Shown here one piece after another: positions 20,915 to 31,854 of a stretch of DNA of 64,000 nucleotides. The translations under genes were made by a program, and so were the position numbers. Origin of the DNA: Chelatococcus composti. Its GTDB lineage: Bacteria > Pseudomonadota > Alphaproteobacteria > Rhizobiales > Beijerinckiaceae. The stretch is taken from the NCBI RefSeq assembly GCF_014201415.1, contig NZ_JACHEH010000003.1, positions 480,973 to 544,972 of the forward strand. The letters are read 5' to 3'. The notes under the pieces were generated by a model. The model searched no databases and was not told where the DNA came from. It saw only the letters and a list, made by a program, of their open reading frames with translations. The first letter of the stretch is position 1. Every line of letters starts with the position of its first letter.

Positions 20915-21954
20915 TGACGGGCCGCGGCGACGGCTCGGCCGACGCCGCTGGCGGACCGGCCCGTCATGTTCCCGTGCTCCTGGGGGAGGTGCTGGCGCAT
21001 CTTTCTCCGCGCGCCGGCGGTCTCTACATCGACGGCACTTTCGGCGCTGGCGGCTACACGCGTGCCATTCTTGCGGCGGCGCCCGACCTGCGCGTTCTCG
21101 GCATCGACCGTGATCCCGACGCCATCGCGGGCGGGCAGGGGCTTGTGGCCGAGTGCGGCGGGCGGCTGGTGCTCGCCCACGGGCGCTTCGGCAATCTCGA
21201 CGTGCTGGCACAGGAGGCGGGCTTCGCGCCGGTCGACGGTGTCGTTCTCGACATTGGCGTATCCTCCATGCAGCTCGACGAGGCGGGGCGGGGCTTTTCC
21301 TTCCGTCTCGACGGGCCGCTCGACATGCGCATGGAGCAGCGCGGTCCGAGTGCGGCCGACCTCGTCAATACTGCCGACGAGCGCACCCTCGCCGACATCA
21401 TCTTCCACTACGGCGAGGAACGGCGGTCGCGTGTCGTGGCGCGGGCCATCGTCGAGGCCCGGAAATCTGCCCCCATCAAGACGACGCGCCGTCTGGCCGA
21501 GATCGTCGCCGGTGTCGTCCGGGCCGATCCCCACGGCCCGCACCCGGCGACGCGGACGTTCCAGGCCCTCCGGATCGCGGTCAACGACGAACTCGGTGAG
21601 CTGGTGCGGGCGCTTGTCGCGGCCGAGCGCATCCTGAAGCCGGGCGGCAGGCTCGTGGTCGTCACCTTCCACTCGCTGGAGGACCGCATCGTCAAGCAGT
21701 TCCTGGCTCGGCGCAGCGGCCGCGCGGGCGGCGGCTCGCGGCACATCCCGGGCCTCGCGGGGGCGGAGCCGACCTTCACGCTCGTCTCGCGCGGCGCCGT
21801 CGCCCCGCAGGAGGCAGAGGTGGCGGCGAACCCGCGCGCGCGCTCGGCCAAGCTGCGCGCCGGCGAGCGGACGGGCGCGCCGCCGCAGGGCGACGACGAG
21901 GCGCTGGCGCTGCTCGCGAGCCTGCCGGAGCCGAAGCGGAGGGGCGGACGATGA
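20911..21954 (+). CDS. rsmH: 16S rRNA (cytosine1402-N4)-methyltransferase
   Basis: 347 residues from the ATG at 20911 (an ATG at 20914 is also possible). N-terminal [22 protein letters not shown]-binding [15 protein letters not shown], then [36 protein letters not shown], and the C-terminal [17 protein letters not shown]. It modifies C1402 of 16S rRNA. Overlap with mraZ and ftsL indicates translational coupling. Confidence 0.96.
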   Translation: MMTGRGDGSADAAGGPARHVPVLLGEVLAHLSPRAGGLYIDGTFGAGGYTRAILAAAPDLRVLGIDRDPDAIAGGQGLVAECGGRLVLAHGRFGNLDVLAQEAGFAPVDGVVLDIGVSSMQLDEAGRGFSFRLDGPLDMRMEQRGPSAADLVNTADERTLADIIFHYGEERRSRVVARAIVEARKSAPIKTTRRLAEIVAGVVRADPHGPHPATRTFQALRIAVNDELGELVRALVAAERILKPGGRLVVVTFHSLEDRIVKQFLARRSGRAGGGSRHIPGLAGAEPTFTLVSRGAVAPQEAEVAANPRARSAKLRAGERTGAPPQGDDEALALLASLPEPKRRGGR

Positions 21955-22343
21955 TCGTACGGTTCCTGCACATCGCCGCCATCGGCGCGCTCGTCGCCTC
22001 GGCCGGCTACGCCTATTCCATCAAGTACGACACCATCTACCTGTCCGAGCAGGTGGCGAAGCTCAAGGCGCAGGTGCAGCGCGAGAAGGACGCGATCGCC
22101 GTGCTGCGGGCGGAATGGCAGCTCCTCACCCGGCCTGACCGGGTGCAGGCGCTGGCCGCGACCCATCTCGACCTGCAGCCGCTCTCGGTGCGTCAGATCG
22201 TGCGGCTGCAGGATGTTCCCGAGCGCAAGCCAGAGGTCGACGCTATCGGACGCAAGCTGGAAGACCTCGGTCTTGCGGCGCCGACCGCCACACCCGGCGC
22301 CGCCGACGCCGATGCGCGCACGCCCTCGACCCCCAGCCGGTGA
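21951..22343 (+). CDS. ftsL: Cell division protein FtsL
   Basis: 130 residues, recognised by position and architecture: a single N-terminal membrane segment (about 4-24), then a periplasmic coiled coil starting [20 protein letters not shown] and containing [14 protein letters not shown], typical of FtsL. In the divisome it pairs with FtsB and FtsQ and activates FtsWI. The Pro/Ala-rich tail is alphaproteobacteria-like. It begins with an ATGA overlap with rsmH. Confidence 0.85.
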   Translation: MIVRFLHIAAIGALVASAGYAYSIKYDTIYLSEQVAKLKAQVQREKDAIAVLRAEWQLLTRPDRVQALAATHLDLQPLSVRQIVRLQDVPERKPEVDAIGRKLEDLGLAAPTATPGAADADARTPSTPSR

Positions 22344-22350
22344 TGGAGCC

Positions 22351-24123
22351 ATGCACGACACGGATCCGACCGTCCTGCCGCAGACCCCCGACGAGACGCC
22401 CGCCCCGCAGACGCGGGCCGCACGCCTGCGCCGCTTTCTTTCCGGCGTCTTCAGCCTGAGGGCGGAGAAGTCTCAGGCGCGCGTCGGGGTGGTGGCCCTC
22501 GGCTTTTCGTGCCTCTTCGTCGTCATCGCCGGGCGTCTCGTCATGCTGGCGGTGACCCCCGACGATCCGGGCGACCTGCGCCGGGCCTCGGCCGAGATCT
22601 CCATCGTGCGTCCCGATATCGTTGACCGCAACGGCATCCTGCTGGCGACGGACGTCAAGACCGTGTCGGTCTATGCCGAGCCGCGCAACATCATCGACAA
22701 GGACGAAGCGACCGAGCTGCTGACGGCGGTTCTGCCGGACCTCAACGCGCGCGAGCTGCGCGAGAAGCTCGGCACCAAGCGCGGCTTCGTCTGGGTCAAA
22801 CGCGAGATCACGCCGCGCCAGCAGGCGGAGGTGCATCGTCTCGGCATCCCTGGCATCGGCTTCCTCACCGAGAACAAGCGTGTCTATCCCAACGGCCCGA
22901 TCGCCTCGCACGTGCTCGGCTTTGCCAACGTTGACAACGAGGGCATCGCTGGCATCGAGAAATACATCGACGGGCTCGGCCTGAGGGCGCTGGCGGGGGC
23001 GGGCTTCGCCACCCAGGCGACCGACCTCGAGCCCATCAAGCTCTCCATCGACCTGCGCGCCACGCACGCGCTGCGGGACGAGCTCATCAAGGGCATGGAG
23101 AAGTACAAGGCCAAGGCCACTGCCGGGCTCATCCTTGACGTCAAGACGGGCGAGGTCATCGCGCTCGCCTCGCTGCCGGACTTCGACCCGAACAACCCCG
23201 TCGAGGCGCTCGATCCCGAGCGGATCAACCGCATCAACGTCGGCGTGTACGAGATGGGGTCGACCTTCAAGGCCATCACCACGGCGATGGCGCTCGACTC
23301 CGGCAAGGTCAACATCAACTCCACCTTCGACGCCCGCGGCGTCATGCGGTACGGCCGCTTCACAATCCGCGACTATCACGGGCAGAACCGTATCCTCACG
23401 GTGCCGGAGATTTTCATCCACTCGTCCAACATCGGCACGGCCAAGATGGCCCTGACCGTGGGTGTGGAGGGGCACAAGGCGACGCTCAAGAAGTTCGGCC
23501 AGCTCGATCGTCTGCGCACGGAGCTGCCGGAGAGTGCGGATCCGATCATTCCCCCGCGCTGGGGCGAGCTCAACACCATCACCATCTCCTACGGCCACGG
23601 TCTCGCCGTGGCGCCGATCCAGGCCGCTGCAGGCACGGCGGCCTTGGTCAACGGCGGCTATTTCATCACGCCCACCTTTCTGAAACGCACCGAGGAGGAG
23701 GCGAAGGCCATCGCCCGCCGGGTCGTGAGCCCCAAGACGAGCGAGGCCATGCGCTACATCATGCGCCTCAATGCCGAGCGCGGCTCCGCCCGCAAGGCGG
23801 CGGTGCCCGGCTATTACGTGGGCGGCAAGACCGGCACGGCCGAGAAGGTCATCAACGGTCGCTACGACCGCACCAAGAACTTCACGACCTTCATGGCCAT
23901 CGCCCCGGCGGACGACCCGAAGTATCTTTTCGTGGTGCTGTACGACGAGCCCAAGGGCCTGCCGGAAACCTACGGCTACTCCACCGCCGCCTGGAACGCG
24001 GGCGTGACCACCGGCAAGGTGATCGAGCGCGTGGCGCCGCTGCTCGGGCTTCCGCCGCGCTTTGAGAAGCCGTACCGGCCATTCCCGGCCATGGCGCAGG
24101 CCGGCGCCTGGGGTATCCAATGA
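22351..24123 (+). CDS. ftsI: Division-specific transpeptidase FtsI (PBP3)
   Basis: 590 residues from the ATG at 22351, seven bases after the ftsL stop. Cytoplasmic tail, membrane segment about 47-70, PBP dimer domain, then transpeptidase domain with active-site STFK (Ser-304), SSN (358-360) and KTGT (493-496). It crosslinks septal peptidoglycan in complex with FtsW. The sequence IVDRNGILLATD-like start of the pedestal is typical. The end overlaps murE by four bases. Confidence 0.95.
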   Translation: MHDTDPTVLPQTPDETPAPQTRAARLRRFLSGVFSLRAEKSQARVGVVALGFSCLFVVIAGRLVMLAVTPDDPGDLRRASAEISIVRPDIVDRNGILLATDVKTVSVYAEPRNIIDKDEATELLTAVLPDLNARELREKLGTKRGFVWVKREITPRQQAEVHRLGIPGIGFLTENKRVYPNGPIASHVLGFANVDNEGIAGIEKYIDGLGLRALAGAGFATQATDLEPIKLSIDLRATHALRDELIKGMEKYKAKATAGLILDVKTGEVIALASLPDFDPNNPVEALDPERINRINVGVYEMGSTFKAITTAMALDSGKVNINSTFDARGVMRYGRFTIRDYHGQNRILTVPEIFIHSSNIGTAKMALTVGVEGHKATLKKFGQLDRLRTELPESADPIIPPRWGELNTITISYGHGLAVAPIQAAAGTAALVNGGYFITPTFLKRTEEEAKAIARRVVSPKTSEAMRYIMRLNAERGSARKAAVPGYYVGGKTGTAEKVINGRYDRTKNFTTFMAIAPADDPKYLFVVLYDEPKGLPETYGYSTAAWNAGVTTGKVIERVAPLLGLPPRFEKPYRPFPAMAQAGAWGIQ

Positions 24124-25598
24124 CGGACACCGCACACATCGACGGTTTCGCCCTCGGCGACATTCTGCCGGATGCTTTCGCCGCGACGCTGCATGCATCT
24201 GTGCGCGTGCGGGGGCTCGCCTTCGATTCCCGCAGGGTGCAGCCGGGCGACGTCTTCGTCGCGCTTGCCGGCGCGCGGGAGGACGGCCGACACTACATCG
24301 CCGATGCGATCGCGCGCGGCGCCGTCGCCGTGGTTGCGGAAGGTGGCCGGCCGGCGGACCTCCCGTCGGGGGTGGTCTTCGGCTCCGTCATCGATGCGCG
24401 CCGGGCGCTCGCGCTCGCCGCCGCTCGGGTCTTTCCCCGACAGCCCGGCACGGTTGTCGCCGTGACCGGCACGAGCGGCAAGAGCTCGGTGGCCGAGTTC
24501 ACGCGGCAGCTTTTCGCCGCCTGCGGCCATCAGGCGGCGAGCCTCGGCACCATCGGCGTCGTGGCGCCTTCCGGCGCCCATTACGGCTCGCTGACGACGC
24601 CCGATCCGCTCGCCCTGCACAGGACGCTCGACAGGCTCGCCGGCGAGGGCGTGACGCACCTGGCCATGGAAGCGTCCTCGCACGGGCTCGACCAGCGGCG
24701 GCTTGATGGCGTGCGCCTTGCCGCAGCGGCCTTCACCAACCTCGGCCGCGACCACCTCGACTACCACCCCACCGTCGAGGCCTATCTCACGGCCAAGCTG
24801 CGGCTGTTCCAGCGCCTGCTGCCCGAGGGCGCGACGGCCGTCGTCAATGCCGATGCGCCGGAGGCTGCGCGGGTCGAGAGCGTTGCCGCAGCACGGGGCC
24901 TGAAGGTCGTCAGCGTCGGCCGCACGGGCCGCGACATCGCCATTGCGGAGGCCGCGCGCGAGGGCTTCTCGCAGCGGCTCAGGCTGGCGCACGGGGGCAT
25001 GATGCACGAGGTGCTGCTGCCGCTCGCCGGTGACTTCCAGGCCGCGAACGCGGTTGTTGCGGCCGGGCTCGCGCTCGCTGCCGGCTGCGCCATGCAGGAC
25101 ATCGTGCGCGGCCTCGCCGGTCTCGCCGGCGTCAGGGGGCGCCTCGAGCGGGTGGCAGAGGTCAACGGCGCGCTCGTCGTGGTGGACTACGCACACAAGC
25201 CCGATGCGCTCGCCCATGTGCTCGATGCGCTGCGACCCTATGCCACCGGGCGGCTGGTCGTCGTCTTCGGCGCGGGGGGCGACCGCGATCCGGGCAAGCG
25301 ACCGATGATGGGCGCCATCGCCAGCGAGAAGGCCGATGTCGTCATCGTCACGGACGACAATCCGCGCTCGGAGGATCCCGCCGCGATCCGCGCTGCCATC
25401 CTCGCCGCAGCGCCCGGTGCGCGCGAGATCGGCGACCGCGCGGAGGCAATCCGCACCGCTGTCCGGGAGCTCGAGCCTGGGGATGTTCTCGTCGTCGCCG
25501 GCAAAGGTCATGAAACGGGCCAGATCGTCGGCTCAACGACCATACCCTTTTCCGATCACGAGGCCGTGCTCGCGGCCGTTGCAGATGTAGAACAATGA
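24120..25598 (+). CDS. murE: UDP-MurNAc-L-Ala-D-Glu:meso-diaminopimelate ligase
   Basis: 492 residues. ATP-binding P-loop GTSGKSS (about 117-123), substrate Mur ligase motifs LTTPDPLALH and MEASSHGLDQRRLDG, DYAHKPDAL, and DDNPRSEDP, whose DNPR (about 413-416) marks specificity for meso-diaminopimelate rather than lysine. It adds the third residue of the stem peptide in the cytoplasm. It overlaps ftsI and murF by ATGA junctions. Confidence 0.96.
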   Translation: MTDTAHIDGFALGDILPDAFAATLHASVRVRGLAFDSRRVQPGDVFVALAGAREDGRHYIADAIARGAVAVVAEGGRPADLPSGVVFGSVIDARRALALAAARVFPRQPGTVVAVTGTSGKSSVAEFTRQLFAACGHQAASLGTIGVVAPSGAHYGSLTTPDPLALHRTLDRLAGEGVTHLAMEASSHGLDQRRLDGVRLAAAAFTNLGRDHLDYHPTVEAYLTAKLRLFQRLLPEGATAVVNADAPEAARVESVAAARGLKVVSVGRTGRDIAIAEAAREGFSQRLRLAHGGMMHEVLLPLAGDFQAANAVVAAGLALAAGCAMQDIVRGLAGLAGVRGRLERVAEVNGALVVVDYAHKPDALAHVLDALRPYATGRLVVVFGAGGDRDPGKRPMMGAIASEKADVVIVTDDNPRSEDPAAIRAAILAAAPGAREIGDRAEAIRTAVRELEPGDVLVVAGKGHETGQIVGSTTIPFSDHEAVLAAVADVEQ

Positions 25599-27028
25599 AC
25601 GACGCCCTCTGGACAGGCCTCGAAATCCTCGGTGCTCTCGGCGCACGCGCCCACGGCGGCCTGCCCGACACCATCTCCGGCGTCTCGATCGACACGCGCA
25701 CGATCGCGCCGGGTGATCTGTTCTGCGCGCTCGCCGGCAAGCGTGACGGCCACGAGTTCGTGGCCGATGCGCTGGCCAAGGGCGCGGCGGCGGCGCTCGT
25801 CGACGAGGCGCATTTTGAGGCCCTGTCGCATCTGGGCCCTCTGCTTGTGGCGCCGGACGTACTCGAGGCGATGCGTGCTGCCGCGCGCGCGGCGCGGGCA
25901 CGCACGAAGGCACGGATCGTCGCCGTTACCGGATCCGTCGGCAAGACGGGCACCAAGGAGGCCCTGCGCCTCGCCCTCGGCAAGCAGGGCAGGACGCACG
26001 CCGCGGTTGCCTCCTACAACAACCACTGGGGCGTGCCGCTGACGCTGATGCGCATGCCGCGCGACAGCGACTTCGGCATCTTCGAGATCGGCATGAGCGC
26101 GCCGGGCGAGATCGCCGCGCTGGTGGAGCTGGTGCGGCCGCATGCCGCCATCGTCACCACCGTCGAGCCCGTGCACCTCGAATTCTTCCCCTCGGTCGAG
26201 GCCATCGCCGACGCCAAGGGCGAGATTTTCTCCGCCATCGAGCCGGGCGGCGCGGCCATCATCAACCGCGATAATCCCCATTTCGAGCGGTTGAAGCTGC
26301 ACGCGGCGGCCTCTTCTGCCGGTAGCCTCGTCTCCTTCGGCGAACATGAGGAGGCGGACGTGCGCGCCGAGCGGATCATCCTCAAGTCCGACATGACCAT
26401 CGTCGAGGCTCGCGTCTTCGGCGAGGCCATCACCTACCGGCTCGGCAGCCCGGGGCGCCACGTGGCGCTCAACAGCCTCGCTGTCATGGCGGCGGTCAAG
26501 GCACTCGGCGCCGACATCGCCCTGGCCGGGCTCGGCCTCGGCGACCTTGCGCCAATCGCCGGGCGCGGCGAGCGCACGCTGATGAAGGGGCCGGGCGGCA
26601 CGATCACGCTCGTCGACGAGAGCTTCAACGCCAACCCCGCCTCCATGCGCGCGGCCATCAACACGCTGTGCGAGGCGGATGTGGGGCTGCGCGGCCGCCG
26701 CATCGCCGTTCTCGCCGACATGCTGGAGCTCGGCCCTGACGGACCGGCCCTGCACCGCGCGCTCGGCGAGTTCGTGGCCGAGAGCGGCGTCAATCTCGTC
26801 TTCGCCTGCGGGCCACTGATGAAAAACCTGTGGCAGGCTCTTCCGCCGGAGATGAGGGGGCGCTATGCGCAGACCCCCGCGGAGCTCGAGCCGGAACTCT
26901 TCGGCGAGTTGCGTGGCGGAGACGTCGTGATGGTCAAGGGCTCCAAGAGCACCTACGTCTCGCGCATCGTCACCACCCTCAAGGAACGCTACCCCCGTGA
27001 AGCGGCGCATGCCGAAGCGGACATGTAA
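25595..27028 (+). CDS. murF: UDP-MurNAc-tripeptide:D-Ala-D-Ala ligase
   Basis: 477 residues. N-terminal [21 protein letters not shown]-loop [39 protein letters not shown], and [16 protein letters not shown]. It attaches the D-Ala-D-Ala made by Ddl, also encoded in this cluster. The four-base overlap with murE and an 18-base gap to mraY fit one operon. Confidence 0.95.
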   Translation: MNDALWTGLEILGALGARAHGGLPDTISGVSIDTRTIAPGDLFCALAGKRDGHEFVADALAKGAAAALVDEAHFEALSHLGPLLVAPDVLEAMRAAARAARARTKARIVAVTGSVGKTGTKEALRLALGKQGRTHAAVASYNNHWGVPLTLMRMPRDSDFGIFEIGMSAPGEIAALVELVRPHAAIVTTVEPVHLEFFPSVEAIADAKGEIFSAIEPGGAAIINRDNPHFERLKLHAAASSAGSLVSFGEHEEADVRAERIILKSDMTIVEARVFGEAITYRLGSPGRHVALNSLAVMAAVKALGADIALAGLGLGDLAPIAGRGERTLMKGPGGTITLVDESFNANPASMRAAINTLCEADVGLRGRRIAVLADMLELGPDGPALHRALGEFVAESGVNLVFACGPLMKNLWQALPPEMRGRYAQTPAELEPELFGELRGGDVVMVKGSKSTYVSRIVTTLKERYPREAAHAEADM

Positions 27029-27045
27029 GCGGAGTAAAGAAGGGC

Positions 27046-28152
27046 ATGTTCGTCTGGCTCGCCGAATTCAGCGACATCATCCCGGGACTCAACGTTTTCC
27101 GGTACATCACCTTCCGCACGGGCGCCGCGACGGCGACTGCGCTGTTCTTCGTCTTCATGTTCGGCCCTGCCATCATCGCCGCGCTGCGCATCAAGCAGGG
27201 CAAGGGCCAGCCGATCCGTGAGGACGGGCCCCAGTCGCACCTGCTGACCAAGAAGGGCACGCCCACCATGGGCGGGCTGATGATCCTCTCCGGGCTCGTC
27301 GTCTCGACCCTGCTGTGGGCCAATCTCGCCAATCCCTATGTGTGGATCGTGTTTCTGGTGACGCTCGGCTTCGGCGCCATCGGCTTCTACGACGACTATC
27401 TCAAGGTCACGAAGCAGTCGCACAAGGGATTCTCCGGCCGCTCGCGTCTCGCCATCGAGGCGCTGATCGCCGGCATCGCCTGCATTGCCATCGTCCTCGT
27501 CGCGCGGGCGGACCTGCCGCCGACGCGCGATCTGCTGGCCACCTCCGTCGCCATTCCCTTCTTCAAGGATCTGCTGATCGACCTCGGCTGGTTCTTCATC
27601 GCCTTCGGCGTCTTCGTCATCGTCGCCGCCGGCAATGCGGTGAACCTGACGGACGGGCTCGATGGCCTTGCCATCGTGCCCGTGATGATCGCGGCGGCGA
27701 CCTTCGGCTTCATCGCCTATCTCGTCGGCAACGCCATCTTCTCCAACTACCTGCAGATTAACTTCGTGCCGGGCACGGGCGAGCTCGCTGTCATCTGTGG
27801 CGCCGTGATCGGGGCGGGCATCGGCTTCCTGTGGTTCAACGCACCCCCGGCACAGATCTTCATGGGCGACACGGGCTCGCTCGCCCTCGGCGGCCTGCTC
27901 GGCACCATCGCGGTGGCGACCAAGCACGAGATCGTGCTCGCCATCGTCGGCGGCCTTTTCGTCGTCGAGGCGCTTTCGGTCATCATCCAGGTCGCCTCCT
28001 TCAAGCTCACGGGCAAGCGCGTCTTCAAGATGGCGCCGATCCACCATCACTTCGAGCAGCTCGGCTGGACGGAACCGCAGGTGGTGATCCGCTTCTGGAT
28101 CATCTCGGTGGTGCTCGCGCTCGTCGGCCTGTCGACGCTCAAGCTGAGGTGA
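27046..28152 (+). CDS. mraY: Phospho-MurNAc-pentapeptide transferase (lipid I synthase)
   Basis: 368 residues with about ten membrane segments. Motifs: [11 protein letters not shown], the DDYLK Asp-Asp pair, [10 protein letters not shown], and [13 protein letters not shown] near the C-terminus. It links the soluble MurNAc-pentapeptide to undecaprenyl phosphate in the inner membrane. The ATG at 27046 follows AAGAAGGG. Confidence 0.97.
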   Translation: MFVWLAEFSDIIPGLNVFRYITFRTGAATATALFFVFMFGPAIIAALRIKQGKGQPIREDGPQSHLLTKKGTPTMGGLMILSGLVVSTLLWANLANPYVWIVFLVTLGFGAIGFYDDYLKVTKQSHKGFSGRSRLAIEALIAGIACIAIVLVARADLPPTRDLLATSVAIPFFKDLLIDLGWFFIAFGVFVIVAAGNAVNLTDGLDGLAIVPVMIAAATFGFIAYLVGNAIFSNYLQINFVPGTGELAVICGAVIGAGIGFLWFNAPPAQIFMGDTGSLALGGLLGTIAVATKHEIVLAIVGGLFVVEALSVIIQVASFKLTGKRVFKMAPIHHHFEQLGWTEPQVVIRFWIISVVLALVGLSTLKLR

Positions 28153-28156
28153 GGCG

Positions 28157-29572
28157 ATGATCCCCGTCACCTCCTTTGCCGGCAAGCGCGTCGCCCTCTT
28201 CGGGCTCGGCGGCTCGGGCCTCGCCACGGCCGAGGCCCTGGTGGCGGGCGGGGCCGAGGTCGTGGCCTACGATGACGGGGAAACGGCGCGCGTCGCCGCC
28301 ACGGCGCGGGGCATCACCGTCGAGGACCTGCGCGGCATCGCCTGGGACGAGGTCGATGCGCTCGTGCTCTCGCCAGGCGTGCCGCTGACCCATCCCGAGC
28401 CGCACTGGACGGTGCCACTCGCCCGTGCAGCCGAGGTCGAGATCATCGGCGACGTCGAGCTGTTCTGCCGCGAGCGGGCGAAGCTGATGCCGGACGTGCC
28501 GTTCATCGCTGTCACCGGCACCAACGGCAAGTCGACGACCACCGCGCTCACCGCACACCTTCTCAAGGTCGGGGGGCTCGACGTGCAGACCGGAGGCAAC
28601 ATCGGCACGCCGGTGCTCGCCCTCGAGCCTTTCTCTGCCGGCCGCGCCTATGTGATCGAGTGCTCGTCCTTCCAGATTGACCTTGCGCCTTCGCTGGCGC
28701 CGAGCGTCGGCATTCTTCTCAACATCACGCCGGACCATCTCGACCGCCACGGCACGATGGCGAACTATGCCGCCATCAAGGAGCGGCTGATCTCTGCCTC
28801 CGCCCTCGCCGTGATCGGCGTGGACGACGACTTCTGCCGGGCCATTGCATGCCGGAGGGTGGCACTCGCCCGGCCGCTCCAGACCATCTCCGTCGAGCGC
28901 ATTCTGGAGGAGGGCTGGTCGTGGGAGCCGCACTGCATCACCTTGCGGGCGGCGGGGCCGGATGGCTCCACCGCCGTTGAGGCGCGCATCGACCTCTCCG
29001 GCATCGGCTCGCTGCGCGGGGCGCACAACGCCCAGAATGCGGCTGCCGCTGTTGCCGCGGCGATGGCGACGGGGGTGGATCTCGGGGTCATCCGCACCGG
29101 GCTGGCGAGTTTCCCCGGTCTCGCCCACCGCATGGAGCAGGTCGGGCGGGCCGGCAAGGTGCTGTTCGTCAATGATTCCAAGGCGACCAACGCTGACGCG
29201 ACCGAGAAGGCGCTCTCCGCCTTCGACGGCGGCATCCACTGGATCGTCGGCGGCAAGGCGAAGGAGGGTGGCATCGCGCCGCTCGCTCCGTTCTTCCCGC
29301 GCATCGCCAGGGCCTATCTGATCGGCGCCTCCAGCGATGAATTTGCCGCAACGCTCGAGGGCAAGGTGCCCTACGAGCAGTGCGGCACGCTGGAGGTCGC
29401 GGTGGCGCGGGCGGCGGAGGAGGCAGCTGCATCGGCGCATGCCGAGCCTGTGGTGCTGCTGTCGCCCGCCTGTGCCTCGTATGACCAGTTCCGCAACTTC
29501 GAGGTTCGCGGCGACCGGTTCCGCGACCTCGTCCTCGGCCTGCCCGGCCTCGTGCCTTTCGGGAAGGAGTGA
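28157..29572 (+). CDS. murD: UDP-MurNAc-L-alanine:D-glutamate ligase
   Basis: 471 residues. N-terminal Rossmann [21 protein letters not shown]-loop [50 protein letters not shown], then [16 protein letters not shown] and [11 protein letters not shown]. It adds D-glutamate as the second stem residue. It is cotranscribed with mraY (four-base gap) and ftsW (three-base gap). Confidence 0.96.
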   Translation: MIPVTSFAGKRVALFGLGGSGLATAEALVAGGAEVVAYDDGETARVAATARGITVEDLRGIAWDEVDALVLSPGVPLTHPEPHWTVPLARAAEVEIIGDVELFCRERAKLMPDVPFIAVTGTNGKSTTTALTAHLLKVGGLDVQTGGNIGTPVLALEPFSAGRAYVIECSSFQIDLAPSLAPSVGILLNITPDHLDRHGTMANYAAIKERLISASALAVIGVDDDFCRAIACRRVALARPLQTISVERILEEGWSWEPHCITLRAAGPDGSTAVEARIDLSGIGSLRGAHNAQNAAAAVAAAMATGVDLGVIRTGLASFPGLAHRMEQVGRAGKVLFVNDSKATNADATEKALSAFDGGIHWIVGGKAKEGGIAPLAPFFPRIARAYLIGASSDEFAATLEGKVPYEQCGTLEVAVARAAEEAAASAHAEPVVLLSPACASYDQFRNFEVRGDRFRDLVLGLPGLVPFGKE

Positions 29573-29575
29573 GCG

Positions 29576-30721
29576 ATGGTCTCGCGCGCAGAACGGACGG
29601 TGCTCGCAGACTGGTGGTGGACGGTCGACCGCTACACCCTCGGCGCGCTCGGCGTGCTCATGGTGGCCGGTCTCGTCTTTCTCATGGGCGGCGCGCCTCC
29701 CGTCGCCGAGCGGCTCGGGCTGCCCACCTTCCACTTCGTCAACCGGCAGGTGCTCTATCTGGTGCCGGCCATCCTCCTGCTCGTCGGCACGTCGCTGCTG
29801 TCGCCGCGCCAGGTGCGGCGCATGGCGCTGATCGTCTTCCTGGCCGGCATGGCGCTCATCGTGGCGGCGCTCTATGTCGGTCCGGAGGTCAAGGGCTCGC
29901 GCCGCTGGATCTCGCTGGCCGGCATCACCGTGCAGCCGTCTGAGTTCGTGAAGCCGGCATTCGTCGTCCTCGTCGCCTGGCTGTTCGCGGAGGGCGGGCG
30001 GCGCCGGGACATGCCGGGCACCATCCTGGCCGTCCTGTTGCTGCCGCTGACGATCGTGCCGCTGATCCTGCAGCCGGACATCGGCCAGACCATGCTGGTG
30101 ACGGTGGTGTGGGCCACCGTTTTCTTCGCGGCGGGGCTGCACATCTTCTGGGTCGCCGGCATCGGCGGCATGGGCCTGGCCGGTCTCGTCGCCGCCTACG
30201 AGTTCATCCCCCACGTGCGCGCCCGCATCGAGCGCTTCTTCAACGACGACGTGGGCGATACCTTCCAGGTCGACATGGCCATGGAGTCCTTCGCCCAGGG
30301 AGGCTGGCTCGGCAAGGGACCCGGCGAGGGCACGGTCAAGCGCATCCTTCCCGACGCGCACACCGACTTCATCTTTGCCGCCACGGCGGAGGAGTTCGGC
30401 ATTGTCGTGTGCATCGCCATCGTGCTGCTGTTTGCCTTCATCGTCATCCGCAGTCTCATTCTCGCCCGGCGCAACGATGATCCCTTCTGCCGCCTGGCGG
30501 TGACGGGCCTTGCGACGCTCTTCGGCATTCAGGCTTCGATCAACATGATGGTGAACGTGCACCTCCTGCCGGCCAAGGGCATGACGCTGCCCTTCATCTC
30601 CTACGGCGGCTCCTCGCTGTTCTCGCTCGCCATCGGCATGGGCTTCCTCATCGCTTTGACGCGCCGCAGGCCGCGGGCGGAGATCTTCGACGCCACACCG
30701 CGCTGGGGCGAGGTGCGATGA
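29576..30721 (+). CDS. ftsW: Septal peptidoglycan polymerase FtsW
   Basis: 381 residues, a SEDS-family membrane protein with about ten segments. Motifs: GSRRWISLAGITVQPSEFVK, QPDIGQTMLV, HTDFIFAATAEEFG and the C-terminal PFISYGGSSLFSLAIGMG. It polymerises lipid II at the septum together with FtsI. The end overlaps murG by four bases. Confidence 0.95.
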   Translation: MVSRAERTVLADWWWTVDRYTLGALGVLMVAGLVFLMGGAPPVAERLGLPTFHFVNRQVLYLVPAILLLVGTSLLSPRQVRRMALIVFLAGMALIVAALYVGPEVKGSRRWISLAGITVQPSEFVKPAFVVLVAWLFAEGGRRRDMPGTILAVLLLPLTIVPLILQPDIGQTMLVTVVWATVFFAAGLHIFWVAGIGGMGLAGLVAAYEFIPHVRARIERFFNDDVGDTFQVDMAMESFAQGGWLGKGPGEGTVKRILPDAHTDFIFAATAEEFGIVVCIAIVLLFAFIVIRSLILARRNDDPFCRLAVTGLATLFGIQASINMMVNVHLLPAKGMTLPFISYGGSSLFSLAIGMGFLIALTRRRPRAEIFDATPRWGEVR

Positions 30722-31854
30722 ACAGGGATCGCTTCGTCCTCCTGGCCGCCGGCGGCACGGGAGGCCATCTCTTCCCGGCCGAGGCGCTGGCGGCGGCGCT
30801 CGGCCGGCATGGCATTGCGGTGGCGCTCGCAACCGACGAACGGGCGGCCGCCTATGCGCACCATTTTCCGGCCGCCGAACGGTTCGTGATCCCCTCGGCG
30901 ACACCGTCGAGGCGCTCGCCCCTTGCAGCCGCGCAGTCCTTTGTGACGCTGGCGCGCGGCATCTGGCGGGCGCGGAGCCTGATGCGCGAGCGCCGGCCGG
31001 CCGTGGTCGTCGGCTTCGGCGGCTATCCCACCGTGCCGCCCGTGCTCGCCGCCACCATGGTCGGCGTGCCGAGCATCATCCACGAGCAGAACGCCGTCGT
31101 CGGCCGCGCCAACCGTTTCCTCATGAGCCGCGTCACGGCCATCGCCACGGGCTTCGTCGAGGTGAGGGGGCTGAGCGAGGTCGCGCGCGGCAAGACCACG
31201 CACACCGGCAACCCGGTACGCCCCAGCGTGCTCAAGGCCGCGGCCGTCCCCTTCCGGCCGCTCGCGCGCGGCGAGCGCCTCTCGCTTCTCGTCTTCGGCG
31301 GCAGCCAGGGCGCGCGGGTGATGAGTGATGTGGTGCCTGTCGCCATCGAGCAGCTCGACGAGATGCGGCGCGCGCGCCTGCACATTGTGCAGCAGGCCCG
31401 CCCGGAGGATCTTGAGCGGGTGCGCAGCATCTATGCGCGGCTCGGTGTTTCGTGCGAGGTGGAGCCGTTCTTCAACGACCTGCCGCGTCGTATGGCCGCG
31501 GCGCAGCTCGTCGTCTCCCGCGCCGGCGCCTCCACGGTGGCCGAGCTTTCCGTCATCGGCCGCCCATCCATACTCGTGCCGCTACCCGGCGCCCTCGACC
31601 AGGACCAGGCGGCGAATGCCGCGAGCCTCGGGGCCATCGGCGCGGCCGTGGTCATCTCCCAGACGGATTTCACGCCCGCCCGCCTCGCGGCCGAGATCGC
31701 GGCGCGCCTCGACGCCCCCGAGGCATTGACGCGGGCGGCCGAAGCGGCCAAGAGCGCAGGCATCACCGACGCAGCGGAGCGTCTTGCCGCGCTTGTCATC
31801 CGCATCGGCAAGTTCGCCCAACAAGAAGCCCCGCAAACGGAGACGACGACATGA
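30718..31854 (+). CDS. murG: UDP-GlcNAc:lipid I GlcNAc transferase
   Basis: 378 residues, GT-B fold. N-terminal [16 protein letters not shown], then [30 protein letters not shown], the second Gly-rich loop [14 protein letters not shown], and [20 protein letters not shown] for UDP-GlcNAc binding. It makes lipid II on the inner face of the membrane. ATGA overlap at both ends with ftsW and murC. Confidence 0.96.
   Translation: MNRDRFVLLAAGGTGGHLFPAEALAAALGRHGIAVALATDERAAAYAHHFPAAERFVIPSATPSRRSPLAAAQSFVTLARGIWRARSLMRERRPAVVVGFGGYPTVPPVLAATMVGVPSIIHEQNAVVGRANRFLMSRVTAIATGFVEVRGLSEVARGKTTHTGNPVRPSVLKAAAVPFRPLARGERLSLLVFGGSQGARVMSDVVPVAIEQLDEMRRARLHIVQQARPEDLERVRSIYARLGVSCEVEPFFNDLPRRMAAAQLVVSRAGASTVAELSVIGRPSILVPLPGALDQDQAANAASLGAIGAAVVISQTDFTPARLAAEIAARLDAPEALTRAAEAAKSAGITDAAERLAALVIRIGKFAQQEAPQTETTT

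Noticed and set aside
22243..24198. About 650-codon minus-strand frame opposite ftsI
   Set aside because: Antisense shadow; composition and lack of motifs show it is non-coding.
28139..30904. About 920-codon minus-strand frame opposite murD, ftsW and the start of murG
   Set aside because: Antisense shadow of three well-supported genes; no start site, no recognisable domain.
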